Positions 36,018 to 45,384 are shown, counted from the stretch's first letter. The stretch is 64,000 nucleotides of DNA from Alphaproteobacteria bacterium (GCA_016297965.1 JAEDDP010000001.1:145432-209431), one strand, 5' to 3'. Program-made: numbers and translations. Notes: generated by a model from the letters alone, not told the origin.

Positions 36018-36128
36018 TTTCTGTCCAATTTAATTATTTTGTGCTATTATTATATATGTAAATTTTGGAAAAACAAGAGTTTTACAGAATTTTAGTTTTT
36101 TTGTTAAAAGTTAAACAAAAATATAAGA

Positions 36129-36200
36129 CTATGGACGGCGACCGTCAATAACAAGCCAAATGATAAGAAGAAATAAAAGAATACCTAAATCGTTACACAT
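36129..36200 (-). CDS. candidate 23-residue single-pass membrane microprotein
   Basis: ATG 36200 to TAG 36129 encodes MCNDLGILLFLLIIWLVIDG followed by RRP: a polar start, one hydrophobic helix of about 14 residues, and a positively charged tail, i.e. a tidy tail-in membrane microprotein. It sits in the 247-base gap between efp and the kinase-like gene. No strong Shine-Dalgarno is visible. The amino-acid pattern is better than expected by chance, but conservation is unknown. Confidence 0.35.
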   Translation of the reverse strand: MCNDLGILLFLLIIWLVIDGRRP

Positions 36201-36264
36201 TTATATCGTCTGTTTGTAAATAAAAAAGGTCCTTTAAAAAAGGACCCGTTTGATTTTTTGTAAT

Positions 36265-36831
36265 TTATTTTTTTGCACGTTCAATGTATGCAAGGTCATC
36301 AGTAGAAATAACGATTGCATCGCCGGCATCAATAAATTGTGGAACCATAACACGGATTCCATTATCCAAAATAGCAGGTTTGAATGAACCAGTTGCGGTT
36401 TGACCCTTTACAACAGGTTCTGTTTCTGCGATTGTGCAAGTTGCATTTTTTGGAAGTTGAACGGATATAGCCTTTCCTTCAATAAAGCTTATGATAACCT
36501 TCATACCATCTTGAAGAAGAGGTGCGCGTTCGCCAAGTAAATCCTTTGAAATATTTATTTGGTCATAGGTTTCCTGATCCATGAAAACGAAATCATCACC
36601 TTCGGCATAAAGATATTGATAATCCTTATCTTCCGCAGTCAATTTTTCAACGGTATCAACAGTTCTCCATCTTTGTTGTGTTTTAAGGCCTGTTTCAACA
36701 TCACGCATTTCAACCTGAATGAATGCGCCACCTTTACCTGGTTGAAGGATTTGAATGCCGATAACTGTGTATTGTTTACCATTGTCAAAAATAACCCAAC
36801 CTGGTCTTATTTGGTTTGCTTGTTGTTTCAT
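36265..36831 (-). CDS. efp: elongation factor P
   Basis: 188 residues: KOW-like domain I with the loop LQPGKGGAF, where Lys33 is the site modified in many bacteria, followed by two OB domains and ending AYIERAKK. It relieves ribosome stalling at polyproline. The gene ATG 36831 follows an AAAGGTAAT site. EpmA/EarP-type modifying genes are not in this window. Length is normal. Confidence 0.96.
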   Translation of the reverse strand: MKQQANQIRPGWVIFDNGKQYTVIGIQILQPGKGGAFIQVEMRDVETGLKTQQRWRTVDTVEKLTAEDKDYQYLYAEGDDFVFMDQETYDQINISKDLLGERAPLLQDGMKVIISFIEGKAISVQLPKNATCTIAETEPVVKGQTATGSFKPAILDNGIRVMVPQFIDAGDAIVISTDDLAYIERAKK

Positions 36832-36911
36832 TTTATTACCTTTCTATATAATTAAAGTGTTTCAAGGATATACTATAAGGTTGCAAATTTCAACAGAAAT
36901 TTAAAACTATG

Positions 36912-36940
36912 TTGACTTTGTTTTTATGGATTAGTATATT
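36912..36940 (+). promoter_or_regulatory. sigma-70 promoter upstream of the 78-residue membrane protein
   Basis: TTGACT at 36912-36917 and TATATT at 36935-36940 with a 17-base spacer. Confidence 0.6.
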
Positions 36941-36976
36941 TTTTTAATATCCTATTATAAAATAATAGAGTTAAAA

Positions 36977-37213
36977 ATGAATTTTTATCAAATATTGGCT
37001 GGACTTTTTATTACATTTATTGTCTTTTTACGTTCAATGACTGTTAAGATGGGAACAAAGAATTTTTCATCAAAGCAAATAACATTTGCAAACTATTTTT
37101 ATATGGTGGTTGCACTTTGTTTAACCATACCGTTTATGAAAGATATGCTTATTCCCGTTGGATATTCAAATTGGTGGGTTGGCATTGTTGTTTGCATTGC
37201 CAATATTGTTTAG
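36977..37213 (+). CDS. small membrane protein
   Basis: 78 residues with hydrophobic segments at about 5-20, 40-57 and 66-78. The middle loop (KMGTKNFSSKQITFANY) is polar and basic. It has a good promoter but a weak ribosome site. I do not recognise it. The C-terminus ends inside a hydrophobic stretch (VCIANIV), which is unusual but possible for a short two- or three-pass protein. Confidence 0.5.
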   Translation: MNFYQILAGLFITFIVFLRSMTVKMGTKNFSSKQITFANYFYMVVALCLTIPFMKDMLIPVGYSNWWVGIVVCIANIV

Positions 37214-37281
37214 GTAATTATGACATAAATTATTGTTTTTTCTATAAAATAAGAATTATTTTGACAAAATATATTATATTC

Positions 37282-37310
37282 TTGACATTTTTGTTGAAAA
37301 GTTCTATTTT
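37282..37310 (+). promoter_or_regulatory. sigma-70 promoter of the LysM gene
   Basis: TTGACA at 37282-37287 and TATTTT at 37305-37310 with a 17-base spacer; AGGAG lies just before ATG 37345. Confidence 0.6.
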
Positions 37311-37344
37311 TGACAATACTTAAACTAAATGTTAGGAGTAAAAA

Positions 37345-38544
37345 ATGGAAAAAAAAGAACCTATTTTGACATCCGCTGAAAATGTAAATGCTGATGTTTC
37401 AGAAAAAGAAGTTTCATCTTCCGCTTTTGATGAAAAGAAGGAATCTAAATTAAAAGCCAAGATAAAACAACTTAAAGCAAAAATAAAAGAAGTAAAACTT
37501 TCCGAAAAGCAAAAAAGATTTACAATTGCGGGATTGGTTTGTTTGGTTGTTATTATTTTTACTGTGTTGATTATTTCTTTGTTTACTGGGGATAAGGCAA
37601 ACGTTGCAAAATTGGAACCTTCTAAACCAGCAGTGGAAAAGAAAGTTGAAACACCAAAGAAAGAAGAAAGTAAGGAATCTTTCTGGTCAAGATTGTTTTC
37701 ATCAAAGAAAGAAAATAAAAAGGTTGAAACTGTTGTTCCTTCTTTTGATATTGTTCGTATGGAAAAAGGTGAAGCAGTTATTGCCGGTCAAGCAGGCAAA
37801 GGTGCCGTTGTTCACATACTTGATAATGGTCGTGAAATAGGTCAAGAAAAAGCAGATGACAATGGTCAATGGGTATTTATACCAAAGAAGGCCCTTCCTG
37901 TTGGAAACAGAAAACTTTCATTGTTTGTTGTTGATGAAAATGGTGAAAAAGTTTATGGAAAGCAATCTGCTGTACTTCATGTATCAAGAAAAGCAAATGA
38001 TGAAGTTGCCGTTATTATGGATGGTAAATCATCAAAGGTTTTAAAGGCTCCTAAAGGTCAAAATATTGGTGCTTTGCGAATTGCAAAAATTGATTATAAT
38101 GAAGATGGCGCATTTAAGGTTGAAGGTTTGGCAAAGAAGAATTCTTCTGTAAATCTTTATATGAATAACAAGCTTGTTAAATCAGTAAAGGCAAATGAAT
38201 TTGGTATTTGGACTGTTGATACTGAATTTAAGCTTTCAAATGAAAAGCAAGTTATTCGTGCCGATATGTTGAATGCAAAAGGTAAAGTTGTAAGACGTGT
38301 TGAATACAAGTTTACACCAGTTCTTTTTGAAGGTGAAAACGATATGACTGTTATCAAAAAAGGTGATTGTCTCTGGAATATTGCCCTTAAAGAATATGGT
38401 CGTGGTATTGAATATGTTGTTATCTTTGAAGCAAATAAATCACAAATAAAAGATCCTAACAAGATTTATGTAGGTCAGGTATTTTCTATTGTTAAAAAAG
38501 GAAGCCAGACATTCAAAGATATGAAGGCAAATGCAAAAAGATAA
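37345..38544 (+). CDS. membrane-anchored LysM-domain protein
   Basis: 399 residues: charged cytoplasmic N-terminus (1-63), one hydrophobic helix (about 64-82), a Lys/Glu-rich linker, two Ig/Big-like beta domains (MEKGEAVIAGQAGKGAVVHILDNG and IDYNEDGAFKVEGLAKKNSSVNLYM are their starts), and a C-terminal LysM domain (VIKKGDCLWNIALKEYG...VGQVFSIVKKG) that binds peptidoglycan GlcNAc. Anchoring in the inner membrane with the LysM in the periplasm points to a wall-organising role. This type is common in Alphaproteobacteria. Confidence 0.85.
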   Translation: MEKKEPILTSAENVNADVSEKEVSSSAFDEKKESKLKAKIKQLKAKIKEVKLSEKQKRFTIAGLVCLVVIIFTVLIISLFTGDKANVAKLEPSKPAVEKKVETPKKEESKESFWSRLFSSKKENKKVETVVPSFDIVRMEKGEAVIAGQAGKGAVVHILDNGREIGQEKADDNGQWVFIPKKALPVGNRKLSLFVVDENGEKVYGKQSAVLHVSRKANDEVAVIMDGKSSKVLKAPKGQNIGALRIAKIDYNEDGAFKVEGLAKKNSSVNLYMNNKLVKSVKANEFGIWTVDTEFKLSNEKQVIRADMLNAKGKVVRRVEYKFTPVLFEGENDMTVIKKGDCLWNIALKEYGRGIEYVVIFEANKSQIKDPNKIYVGQVFSIVKKGSQTFKDMKANAKR

Positions 38545-38573
38545 ACTTTAACTTTTGAATTTGTTTTTGGTTA

Positions 38574-38613
38574 TACTTCCCCGTGGCGCCTGTCGTGGGG
38601 AAGTTTTTTTATT
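38574..38613 (+). terminator. intrinsic terminator of the LysM gene
   Basis: ACTTCCCC / GGGGAAGT stem followed by TTTTTTT. Confidence 0.8.
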
Positions 38614-38714
38614 GTGTCTTTCGTTTTTAAAAGTTTAAATTTTTAAACATAAATTTCCACTTTTGGTAAATATATGACAAAAATCATCTTTGAATTTTTA
38701 TACTTAAAATTTGT

Positions 38715-38743
38715 TTGACACATTTTTGCTTTTTATATATACT
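38715..38743 (+). promoter_or_regulatory. sigma-70 promoter of the efflux operon
   Basis: Perfect -35 TTGACA (38715-38720), -10 TATACT (38738-38743), 17-base spacer; AAGGAG precedes ATG 38771. Confidence 0.7.
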
Positions 38744-38770
38744 TGGGTGCTATATTAAGGAGTAAAAATT

Positions 38771-40159
38771 ATGAAAAAAATTTCGTTGTTGGTCGTATCT
38801 TTATTGTTGTCTTCCCCTGTGTTTGCAGGTGATGAAGTAAGTGCAGATACAGGTGTTAAATTAAGTAATTCATGCAATATTACAAAAAATGTGAAAACAG
38901 ATACTTTGAACCTTGCCGATGTGATTGAACTTTCAATGTGTAATAATCCAAATACTCGTCAGGCATGGCTTTCAACAAAGGTTGGTGAAACTGCATATAA
39001 GGCAAGCTTGGCTGGATATTATCCACAACTTAGTGCCAATGCATCATACCAAAAATCAAAATCAAATGATTATGTTGTTGATCCCGATGGTGAAGTAAGT
39101 CGTGGAAAGGTAGCAGAGGCCGGACTTTCACTTAGTTGGCTTTTGTATGATTTTGGTAAAAGAGAAGCCGGTGTTGAAAAAACTTTTCAATCAATGAATT
39201 CTACAAAGTTTCAATACAATGATACTTTGCAACAGGTTGCCTATGATACAATAGTGGCATATTATGATGCTCTTTCCGCAGTGGAAGAACTTGCCGCAGT
39301 TAAGGCGAATGAAGAAGCAAGTCTTAAATCATTTGAACTTGCAAGTAAAAAGTTTGAACTTGGGATGTCATCAAAGGCAGATACATTACAGACAGAAACA
39401 ACCTATGGTGAAACACAACTTGCCACAACAAGACAGGAACAGGTTGTAAGAAATGCAAATGCAAAATTGGCAAAGATGTTGGGACTTCCTCCATCACAGG
39501 AAATAAAACTTGCCCCTTCGTTTGCAAATGCATCTGATGATGTTATTGATAAGTCAGTAGAGGAGCTTGTAAACATAGCGATGGCAAGGCGTCCTGATTT
39601 GCAGGCAAAAATGGCAAGTGTAAAGGCAAGTTATGCCGGTGTTCGTTCCGCAAGTGCAACATATTATCCAACGGTTTCCGCATTTGGTTCCAAAACATGG
39701 GATGATGTGACCGATCCAAAGTTTAATGGTTTAAGCAGTGATAAGGATGGATATGTTGTTGGGGTAAAGGTTTCAATGCCTATATTTACCGGATTTGAAA
39801 ATACTTATTCCCTTCGTAATGCAAAATATCAGTATGCCGCAGAAAAAGAGGCGTTGCAAGCATTACAACAGGATGTGGAATTGGGTGTTGTGAATGCCTA
39901 TAACCAATATAAGACAAGTGTAAAAAGTTTAAGTATTGCCAAAAAACTTTTTGAAAGTGCCGTTGAAAATGAAAAGGTTGCACTTGGTTCATATAAGGCG
40001 GGTAAGGGTGATATTATCAGCTTGATGGAAGCACAATCAAAGCTTCTTTCTGCACGAAAGGAACTTATTTCCTCTCAGTACGGATTGTATACATCAAAGA
40101 TTGCACTTCTTAAATCCGTTGGTGAACTTAACCTACAAAATTTGGGTGCTGTAAAATAG
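38771..40159 (+). CDS. TolC-family outer-membrane efflux protein
   Basis: 462 residues: signal peptide (ending VFA, about 19), then two homologous OEP repeats of long helices. Seen: LADVIELSMCNNPNTRQAWLSTKVGETAYKASLAGYYPQLSANASYQ, the matching second-half LVNIAMARRPDLQAKMASVKASYAGVRSASATYYPTVS, and VSMPIFTGFENTYSLRNAKYQY. It forms the trimeric channel-tunnel for the MacAB-like exporter encoded next. First gene of a four-gene operon with 21 bases to the next start. Confidence 0.92.
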   Translation: MKKISLLVVSLLLSSPVFAGDEVSADTGVKLSNSCNITKNVKTDTLNLADVIELSMCNNPNTRQAWLSTKVGETAYKASLAGYYPQLSANASYQKSKSNDYVVDPDGEVSRGKVAEAGLSLSWLLYDFGKREAGVEKTFQSMNSTKFQYNDTLQQVAYDTIVAYYDALSAVEELAAVKANEEASLKSFELASKKFELGMSSKADTLQTETTYGETQLATTRQEQVVRNANAKLAKMLGLPPSQEIKLAPSFANASDDVIDKSVEELVNIAMARRPDLQAKMASVKASYAGVRSASATYYPTVSAFGSKTWDDVTDPKFNGLSSDKDGYVVGVKVSMPIFTGFENTYSLRNAKYQYAAEKEALQALQQDVELGVVNAYNQYKTSVKSLSIAKKLFESAVENEKVALGSYKAGKGDIISLMEAQSKLLSARKELISSQYGLYTSKIALLKSVGELNLQNLGAVK

Positions 40160-40180
40160 TTGTTATATAGAGGAGGGAGT

Positions 40181-41392
40181 ATGATTGGTGGTTTATTAAG
40201 TAGGAAAAAGGTTATTGTTGGTGCCTTGGTTATTGGTGCCTGTTATGTTGGGTACAGGGTGTTTTTTGGTGGTGCGAAGGAACTTTCGTTGAATGCAAAC
40301 CTTTTTGAATATTCAAAGGTGTCGGTGCAAAACATTCGTTCAACCGTAAGTGCAACCGGTACAATAAACCCAGTGAATGTGGTTTCCGTTGGTGCCCAGG
40401 TATCCGGAATGATTGATAAAATTTATGTTGATTATAATGACAAGGTTAAGACGGGGCAGTTGCTTGCTCAGGTGGATAAGGCCTTGCTTATTGAAGATAT
40501 AAATTCAACCAATGCAAAGATGATGCAGACGAAGGCGAAGTATGATTTGGCGGAACTTGATAAAAACCGAACAGAACAACTTTTTAATGCTGGTTATATT
40601 GCAAAGCTTGAACTTGATCAGGCGGTGACCGATTTGGCAAGTGCAAAGGCGGACTATATCGCGGCAAAGGCGGAAAATGAAAGAAGTAAGCGAAACATAG
40701 AGTATGCCGAAATAAAATCTCCGGTTTCGGGTGTTGTTATTTCAAAGGATGTGGAGGAAGGACAAACTATTGCTTCGTCCTTTTCGGCACCAACACTTTT
40801 CACCATTGCGGAAGATTTAACAAAAATGCAAATTGAAGCAAGTATTTCCGAGGCGGATATTGGTAATATCAAAAAGGGACAAGATGTAAGTTTTACGGTT
40901 GATGCTTTCCCTCTTGAAACATTTCATGGAACTGTGGATCAGGTGCGACTTAATCCAACAACAGAACAAAATGTTGTGATTTATAATGTGATTATAAAGA
41001 TTGATAACAAGGATGGAAAGTTGCTTCCGGGGATGACCGCGTTTGTTGAAATTGACACCCTTAAAAAAGATGATGTGATGGCATTGGAAAATTATGTTTT
41101 GCAATTTAAACCAGACAATGTTTTGCAAAGTTATGTCATTTATCCAGAAAACAGAAAATTGGAAGCAAACGAGTCCTTTGTTTATCGTTTTGATGCAAAG
41201 AAAAAGGTTGTTTATGCAGACAAGATTGCAAAGGGAATTTCAAATGGTGTGTTTACCGAAATTTCATCACCAGAGTTAAAGGTTGGCGACAGTGTTATTG
41301 CAGATTTCCTTTATGAAGGGGATGCAAAGCCAAAGCAGGCGGAGAAGAGTTCGTCATCGTCGTCTCGTCGTCGTGGTCCACCACCAATGTAA
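40181..41392 (+). CDS. MacA-like periplasmic adaptor (membrane fusion) protein
   Basis: 403 residues from ATG 40181, with a strong GAGGAGGGAG site; the in-frame TTG at 40160 is rejected. N-terminal membrane anchor, biotinyl-lipoyl halves (TVSATGTINPVNVVSVGAQVSGMIDKIYVDYNDKVKTGQLLAQVDKA and SPVSGVVISKDVEEGQTIAS), a helical hairpin between them, and a beta-barrel domain. The tail is Ser/Arg-rich and ends RRRGPPPM, an unusual basic extension. It links the TolC-like channel to the ABC transporter. Confidence 0.9.
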   Translation: MIGGLLSRKKVIVGALVIGACYVGYRVFFGGAKELSLNANLFEYSKVSVQNIRSTVSATGTINPVNVVSVGAQVSGMIDKIYVDYNDKVKTGQLLAQVDKALLIEDINSTNAKMMQTKAKYDLAELDKNRTEQLFNAGYIAKLELDQAVTDLASAKADYIAAKAENERSKRNIEYAEIKSPVSGVVISKDVEEGQTIASSFSAPTLFTIAEDLTKMQIEASISEADIGNIKKGQDVSFTVDAFPLETFHGTVDQVRLNPTTEQNVVIYNVIIKIDNKDGKLLPGMTAFVEIDTLKKDDVMALENYVLQFKPDNVLQSYVIYPENRKLEANESFVYRFDAKKKVVYADKIAKGISNGVFTEISSPELKVGDSVIADFLYEGDAKPKQAEKSSSSSSRRRGPPPM

Positions 41393-41415
41393 TCTTTTTA
41401 GTGTGAGGTGTGGAT

Positions 41416-42129
41416 ATGACGAAGGTTTTAGAGGTTGAACATCTTTTTAAAAGTTATCCGATGGCGGAGGGGGAACCCTATCCAGTTTTAAAGGATATAA
41501 ATTTTACAATAGATGAGGGCGAATTTGTTGCCATTATGGGACCATCTGGAAGTGGAAAGTCAACGTTGATGAATACACTTGGGTGTCTTGATACTCCGAC
41601 AAGTGGTATATATAAAATTGGCGGTGAAGTTGTGTCGGGAATGAATGATGACCAGCTTGCCGATATACGAAGTTCAAAAATTGGTTTTGTGTTTCAAGGC
41701 TTCAACCTTTTAATGAAAAGAAGTTTGGTTGATAATGTTTCAATCCCACTTATTTATGCGGGGTATGATTTGGAAACACAACACAGGCGTGCCGCCGATA
41801 TGTTAGAGCATGTAAAGCTTGGGAAATTTATTGATCGTTTACCAAGTCAAATTTCAGGTGGTATGCAACAAAGGGTTGCGATTGCGCGCGCCCTTATCAA
41901 TCATCCGAAAATTATTTTGGCGGATGAACCGACCGGAAATTTGGATACAAAAACATCCGTTGAAATTATGAATTTGTTTCAGGAATTAAATGAGGAAGGA
42001 AAGACTATTGTCCTTGTTACACACGAACCGGATATTGCCGATTTTGCAAAAAGGCTTATTTATATAGTTGATGGTGTGGTTCATTATGATGGACCGGTGA
42101 AGGATTTTAAGGGGAAAAATAATGGCTGA
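41416..42129 (+). CDS. ABC transporter ATPase, MacB/LolD type
   Basis: 237 residues from ATG 41416. Walker A GPSGSGKSTLMNTLG, Q-loop FVFQGFNLL, signature SGGMQQRVAIARAL, Walker B IILADEPTGNLD and H-loop VLVTHEP are all present. It powers export with the next gene's permease; in E. coli MacB these two parts are fused. Overlaps the permease start by 8 bases, indicating coupled translation. Confidence 0.93.
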   Translation: MTKVLEVEHLFKSYPMAEGEPYPVLKDINFTIDEGEFVAIMGPSGSGKSTLMNTLGCLDTPTSGIYKIGGEVVSGMNDDQLADIRSSKIGFVFQGFNLLMKRSLVDNVSIPLIYAGYDLETQHRRAADMLEHVKLGKFIDRLPSQISGGMQQRVAIARALINHPKIILADEPTGNLDTKTSVEIMNLFQELNEEGKTIVLVTHEPDIADFAKRLIYIVDGVVHYDGPVKDFKGKNNG

Positions 42130-43381
42130 GCTTCAATATAAAAATTCAGAGCAAAAAATCCATATGTCAGAGGCCGTTTTTCGTGAAGCATGGATTTCAA
42201 TTAAATCAAACAAGATGCGTTCCTTTCTTACCACACTTGGTATTATTATCGGGGTGTGTGCGGTTGTTATTATGGTTGCCGCTGGGCAGACAGTGCAAAA
42301 TATGATAAATGACAGTCTTGCCGGAATGGGAAGTAATTTGTTGATGATAAGACCGGAGTTTGTGACAACATCCGGTGTTAAAAGTGGTGGGCAAACCGTT
42401 GTTCGTACAACAGATGCGGATGTTATAAGAAAGCTTAAATATATAAAGGCGGTGTCCCCAATGGTGAATGGTTCGGCGCAGGTTGTTTACGGAAATGAAA
42501 ACTATACCGGAAGTATTGTTGCGACAACACCGGATTATTTGCAAACCGGAAATTGGGAAATTGAAAGAGGTGAAGGACTTAATGAACGGGATGTGAAATC
42601 TGCCTCGGCCTATGTTTTAATTGGAAAGACCATTGAAAGTGAGCTTTTTAAGGGTGGTGAAAGTGCGTTGGGAAAAACGATTAGGGTGAAAAATATTCCG
42701 TTTGTTGTGAAAGGTATATTAAAGGCAAAAGGTCAAGGTATGGGTGGTATTGACAGGGATGAAACTGTGATTATGCCGATTACAACTTTCAGACGAAGAA
42801 TAAAGGGAACGAATATTCCAAACCGTGTAAATTATATTATGGCACAGGTGGATGATGAAAAACATATATCAAAGGCGAAAACGTCAATTGAAAATGCCCT
42901 TCGTGAATTTAGACGGTTAAAACCAACGGCGGATAATGATTTCCGTGTGGATGATATGACCGAAATACAGGAAACTATGCGTTCGGTTGGAACTTATCTT
43001 TCTATACTTCTTGCCTCTATTGCATCAATATCACTTATTGTTGGAAGTATTGGTATTATGAATATGATGCTTGTTTCTGTGACTGAAAGAACGAGGGAAA
43101 TTGGTATTCGTAAGGCGATTGGTGCGAAAAATGTTTATATACTTACCCAATTCCTTTTGGAATCAATTTTGATTTCGTTTATTGGAAGTATGATTGGGCT
43201 TGTCCTTGGGATTGGAATTTCGCAAATTGCCGGTGCGATACTTGAAAAGGATGTTCCAATATCTTTGCTTACCGTTATGATTGCATTCAGTGTGGCGGTG
43301 GTTGTTGGTATTGTGTCGGGAATATTTCCGGCATTGAAGGCAACAAAGCTTGACCCGATAGAGGCGTTAAGGTATCAATAG
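42122..43381 (+). CDS. MacB-like ABC transporter permease
   Basis: 419 residues: an N-terminal helix (FREAWISIKSNKMRSFLTTLGIIIGVCAVVIMVAAG), a large periplasmic MacB core domain (about 60-290), and three C-terminal helices carrying the FtsX signature (SISLIVGSIGIMNMMLVSVTERTREIGIRKAIGAK). It completes a TolC-MacA-ATPase-MacB tripartite exporter. Substrate (macrolides, peptides, or a lipopeptide) cannot be told. Last gene of the operon. Confidence 0.92.
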   Translation: MAELQYKNSEQKIHMSEAVFREAWISIKSNKMRSFLTTLGIIIGVCAVVIMVAAGQTVQNMINDSLAGMGSNLLMIRPEFVTTSGVKSGGQTVVRTTDADVIRKLKYIKAVSPMVNGSAQVVYGNENYTGSIVATTPDYLQTGNWEIERGEGLNERDVKSASAYVLIGKTIESELFKGGESALGKTIRVKNIPFVVKGILKAKGQGMGGIDRDETVIMPITTFRRRIKGTNIPNRVNYIMAQVDDEKHISKAKTSIENALREFRRLKPTADNDFRVDDMTEIQETMRSVGTYLSILLASIASISLIVGSIGIMNMMLVSVTERTREIGIRKAIGAKNVYILTQFLLESILISFIGSMIGLVLGIGISQIAGAILEKDVPISLLTVMIAFSVAVVVGIVSGIFPALKATKLDPIEALRYQ

Positions 43382-43429
43382 AAAATGTGTTAAAAAAGAA
43401 GAAGGAGTACTTAAACGTACTCCTTTTGA

Positions 43430-44032
43430 TTAAATGCTTTGTGCATCAATTGTGATTATGGTTTGGTCAATTGCATCCTTTATATAATTTTCACGAACTT
43501 CCGATGTGGCGGATGTTATTTCACCAAAGAAAAGATGTTTGATTGTTTTAAAACCACAAAATGCAAATATACCGGTGTCGGATGTCAACTTCATTGCGTT
43601 ATACATTCCCTGTTCGTTATAGGTCTTAATTGAATTTCCGTGTGAATTTATTATTATTGCCGTTTTGTCATTTAAAAGTCCGATTATTTCACTTCCCCTT
43701 CGTTTATATGCAAAGCCATAGGAAAAGACCTTATCAAAATAGCCCTTTATTATTGCGGGAAGTCCGGTCCACCAAATAGGGTATATGAATATCATAATAT
43801 CTGCGGAACGGATGAAATCTTGTTCCCTTTTTATATCGTCTGGGATTTCGTCGTTGTGGAGCATTTCCAAATCCTTTGATGAAAGGACAGGATTAAAATT
43901 TACCTCATATAAATCACGGACAAAGACATTGTGCCCCTTATTTTTAAGTGTGAATAAAAGTTTTTCCTTTAAATCAAAATTAAAACTGGTCGGCGTTTTT
44001 GGGTGGCCGTATATAAGTAAGATGTTTGCCAT
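43430..44032 (-). CDS. flavodoxin-like NAD(P)H:quinone oxidoreductase
   Basis: 200 residues with the flavodoxin-2 fold. ILLIYGHPKTPTSFNFDLKEKLL holds the FMN phosphate loop, and IFIYPIWWTGLPAIIKGYFDKVFSYGFAYK is the conserved W-W-x-P-A-x-x-K-G-x-x-D block of the MdaB/KefF/NQO1 type. FGEITSATSE is near the C-terminus. It would reduce quinones by two electrons in the cytoplasm. Transcribed alone, convergent to the efflux operon. Confidence 0.88.
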   Translation of the reverse strand: MANILLIYGHPKTPTSFNFDLKEKLLFTLKNKGHNVFVRDLYEVNFNPVLSSKDLEMLHNDEIPDDIKREQDFIRSADIMIFIYPIWWTGLPAIIKGYFDKVFSYGFAYKRRGSEIIGLLNDKTAIIINSHGNSIKTYNEQGMYNAMKLTSDTGIFAFCGFKTIKHLFFGEITSATSEVRENYIKDAIDQTIITIDAQSI

Positions 44033-44105
44033 AATTTCCTCCTTTGATTGTTGTAAGGAAATGGTAGCATAAATTGGGACTTCTATCTATGAGAACAAAA
44101 TCACA

Positions 44106-44136
44106 CAACAAAAAATCCCCCAGTTTTTGGAGGACT
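44106..44136 (-). terminator. intrinsic terminator of the TraT-like gene
   Basis: Minus-strand TCCTCC-AAAAAC-TGGGGGA followed by TTTTTT. Confidence 0.65.
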
Positions 44137-44160
44137 TTTTGTTATCTTTGCATGTTTTTT

Positions 44161-44787
44161 TTAGAATAAACCAGCAAGTGAGTTTGCAATTCTTTGTTTT
44201 ATTTGTGTGCTTGCTTCCTCAGGCGTTAGATTTACCCTTTTTGCATTTACGGTAAGCATTGTTGTTTGGGCGTTGTTTTTACCTTCGGTAATCCTTATAT
44301 CTGTTTGAACATTGTATGTGATGTCCTTTGTATTTGCATCAAAATACATTGTTGCAAGTCCCGCAGCAAGTCCGGCACCAATACCTGCCAATCCGTCATT
44401 TTTGTTTGCAACGGCAAGTCCAACTCCGGTTCCGGCAATAACGGCATCATTTTGTGCGTCCATTGCACTTGATCTGTTTATTGAAATTGCCCTTACAACA
44501 TTTGCTTGGAGGATAAAGTTTGCATTTGCAGGGTTGGTTGTTATCTGGTATCCCTTGTATTCAAGGGCGCGTGTGATATATCCGTTTAGGTCGTTAAAGT
44601 TTTGGTTGTCGGATGTATTTCTTACCTGTACAAAGATTTTTGTGTTTTCCGGTACGGTTGGGTTTAACCATATTGTTTTATTCATATTGGTTGTGATTTC
44701 AAGATCGCTGTTCGCCATACGGGTATAGGTTCCGGAACATCCAGAAAGTAGGGCGATTGTTGATAAAATAGTTATAAATTTTTTCAT
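44161..44787 (-). CDS. traT: TraT-family complement-resistance lipoprotein
   Basis: 208 residues with lipoprotein signal MKKFITILSTIALLSGC (lipobox LSGC, Cys17). The body matches TraT: KTIWLNPTVPENTKIFVQVRNTSD, the hydrophobic Gly/Ala-rich pair of segments (AGTGVGLAVA, GIGAGLAAGLA) and the C-terminal R-I-A-N-S-L-A-G-L-F. TraT is an outer-membrane lipoprotein from conjugative plasmids that confers surface exclusion and serum resistance; chromosomal copies occur widely. No conjugation genes surround it here. Divergent from the winged-helix regulator. Confidence 0.88.
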   Translation of the reverse strand: MKKFITILSTIALLSGCSGTYTRMANSDLEITTNMNKTIWLNPTVPENTKIFVQVRNTSDNQNFNDLNGYITRALEYKGYQITTNPANANFILQANVVRAISINRSSAMDAQNDAVIAGTGVGLAVANKNDGLAGIGAGLAAGLATMYFDANTKDITYNVQTDIRITEGKNNAQTTMLTVNAKRVNLTPEEASTQIKQRIANSLAGLF

Positions 44788-44877
44788 TTTAGGCTCCTTT
44801 GTTTAGGCTTTTTTACTTGAACCTATTTTATATTTTTTGCTTTATAAATTCAAGTTTATATTTTATAATTTGGTGTT

Positions 44878-45384
44878 ATGAAAAAGGTTTATATAAAAAT
44901 AAATGATATTTTGGTTAAAAATTGCTTAAAGGATATATTTTTGAAAAATTCTTTGGCGGTGGTTGATGATGAAAAAGATGCCGATTTCGTTTTGGGTGAA
45001 GATGGTGATGAATTCGTTGTTAACAACGATTATAAATTCCAAAAGCCATTGAATGTTTTTGATGTCATCAATTTTTTACAATCATTTGTACTTATTTCAT
45101 TTTGTGGTGCCAGTTTTGATATAAATAAAAAGATTGTTGTTCGGGATGGGGCGGTTGTGCAACTTACCGATATTGAAACAAAGATTTTGTCCCGTCTTTT
45201 GGATGAAAAGGATGGTGTGGATGTTGAAGATTTGGTTTGTGGTGTGTTTGGTAAAAATACCGAATCAAATGTGAAAACATTGTCCACACATATCTATAAT
45301 TTGAAAAAAAAGTTGGCATTGTTATTTAAAAAACAAAAAAATATTATTGTCGTGAATGCTAGGTATAAGCTGGATTTATCGTAA
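44878..45384 (+). CDS. OmpR-type winged-helix transcriptional regulator with a degenerate N-terminal domain
   Basis: 168 residues. The C-terminal half (about 80-168) is a Trans_reg_C winged helix: VRDGAVVQLTDIETKILSRLLD, then NVKTLSTHIYNLKKKLALLF and the terminal hairpin NIIVVNARYKLDLS. The N-terminal half is short (about 75 residues) and lacks the phospho-acceptor pattern of a receiver domain, so signalling by phosphorylation is unlikely. It lies directly before the virion gene block on the same strand and could regulate it (inference). Confidence 0.75.
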   Translation: MKKVYIKINDILVKNCLKDIFLKNSLAVVDDEKDADFVLGEDGDEFVVNNDYKFQKPLNVFDVINFLQSFVLISFCGASFDINKKIVVRDGAVVQLTDIETKILSRLLDEKDGVDVEDLVCGVFGKNTESNVKTLSTHIYNLKKKLALLFKKQKNIIVVNARYKLDLS

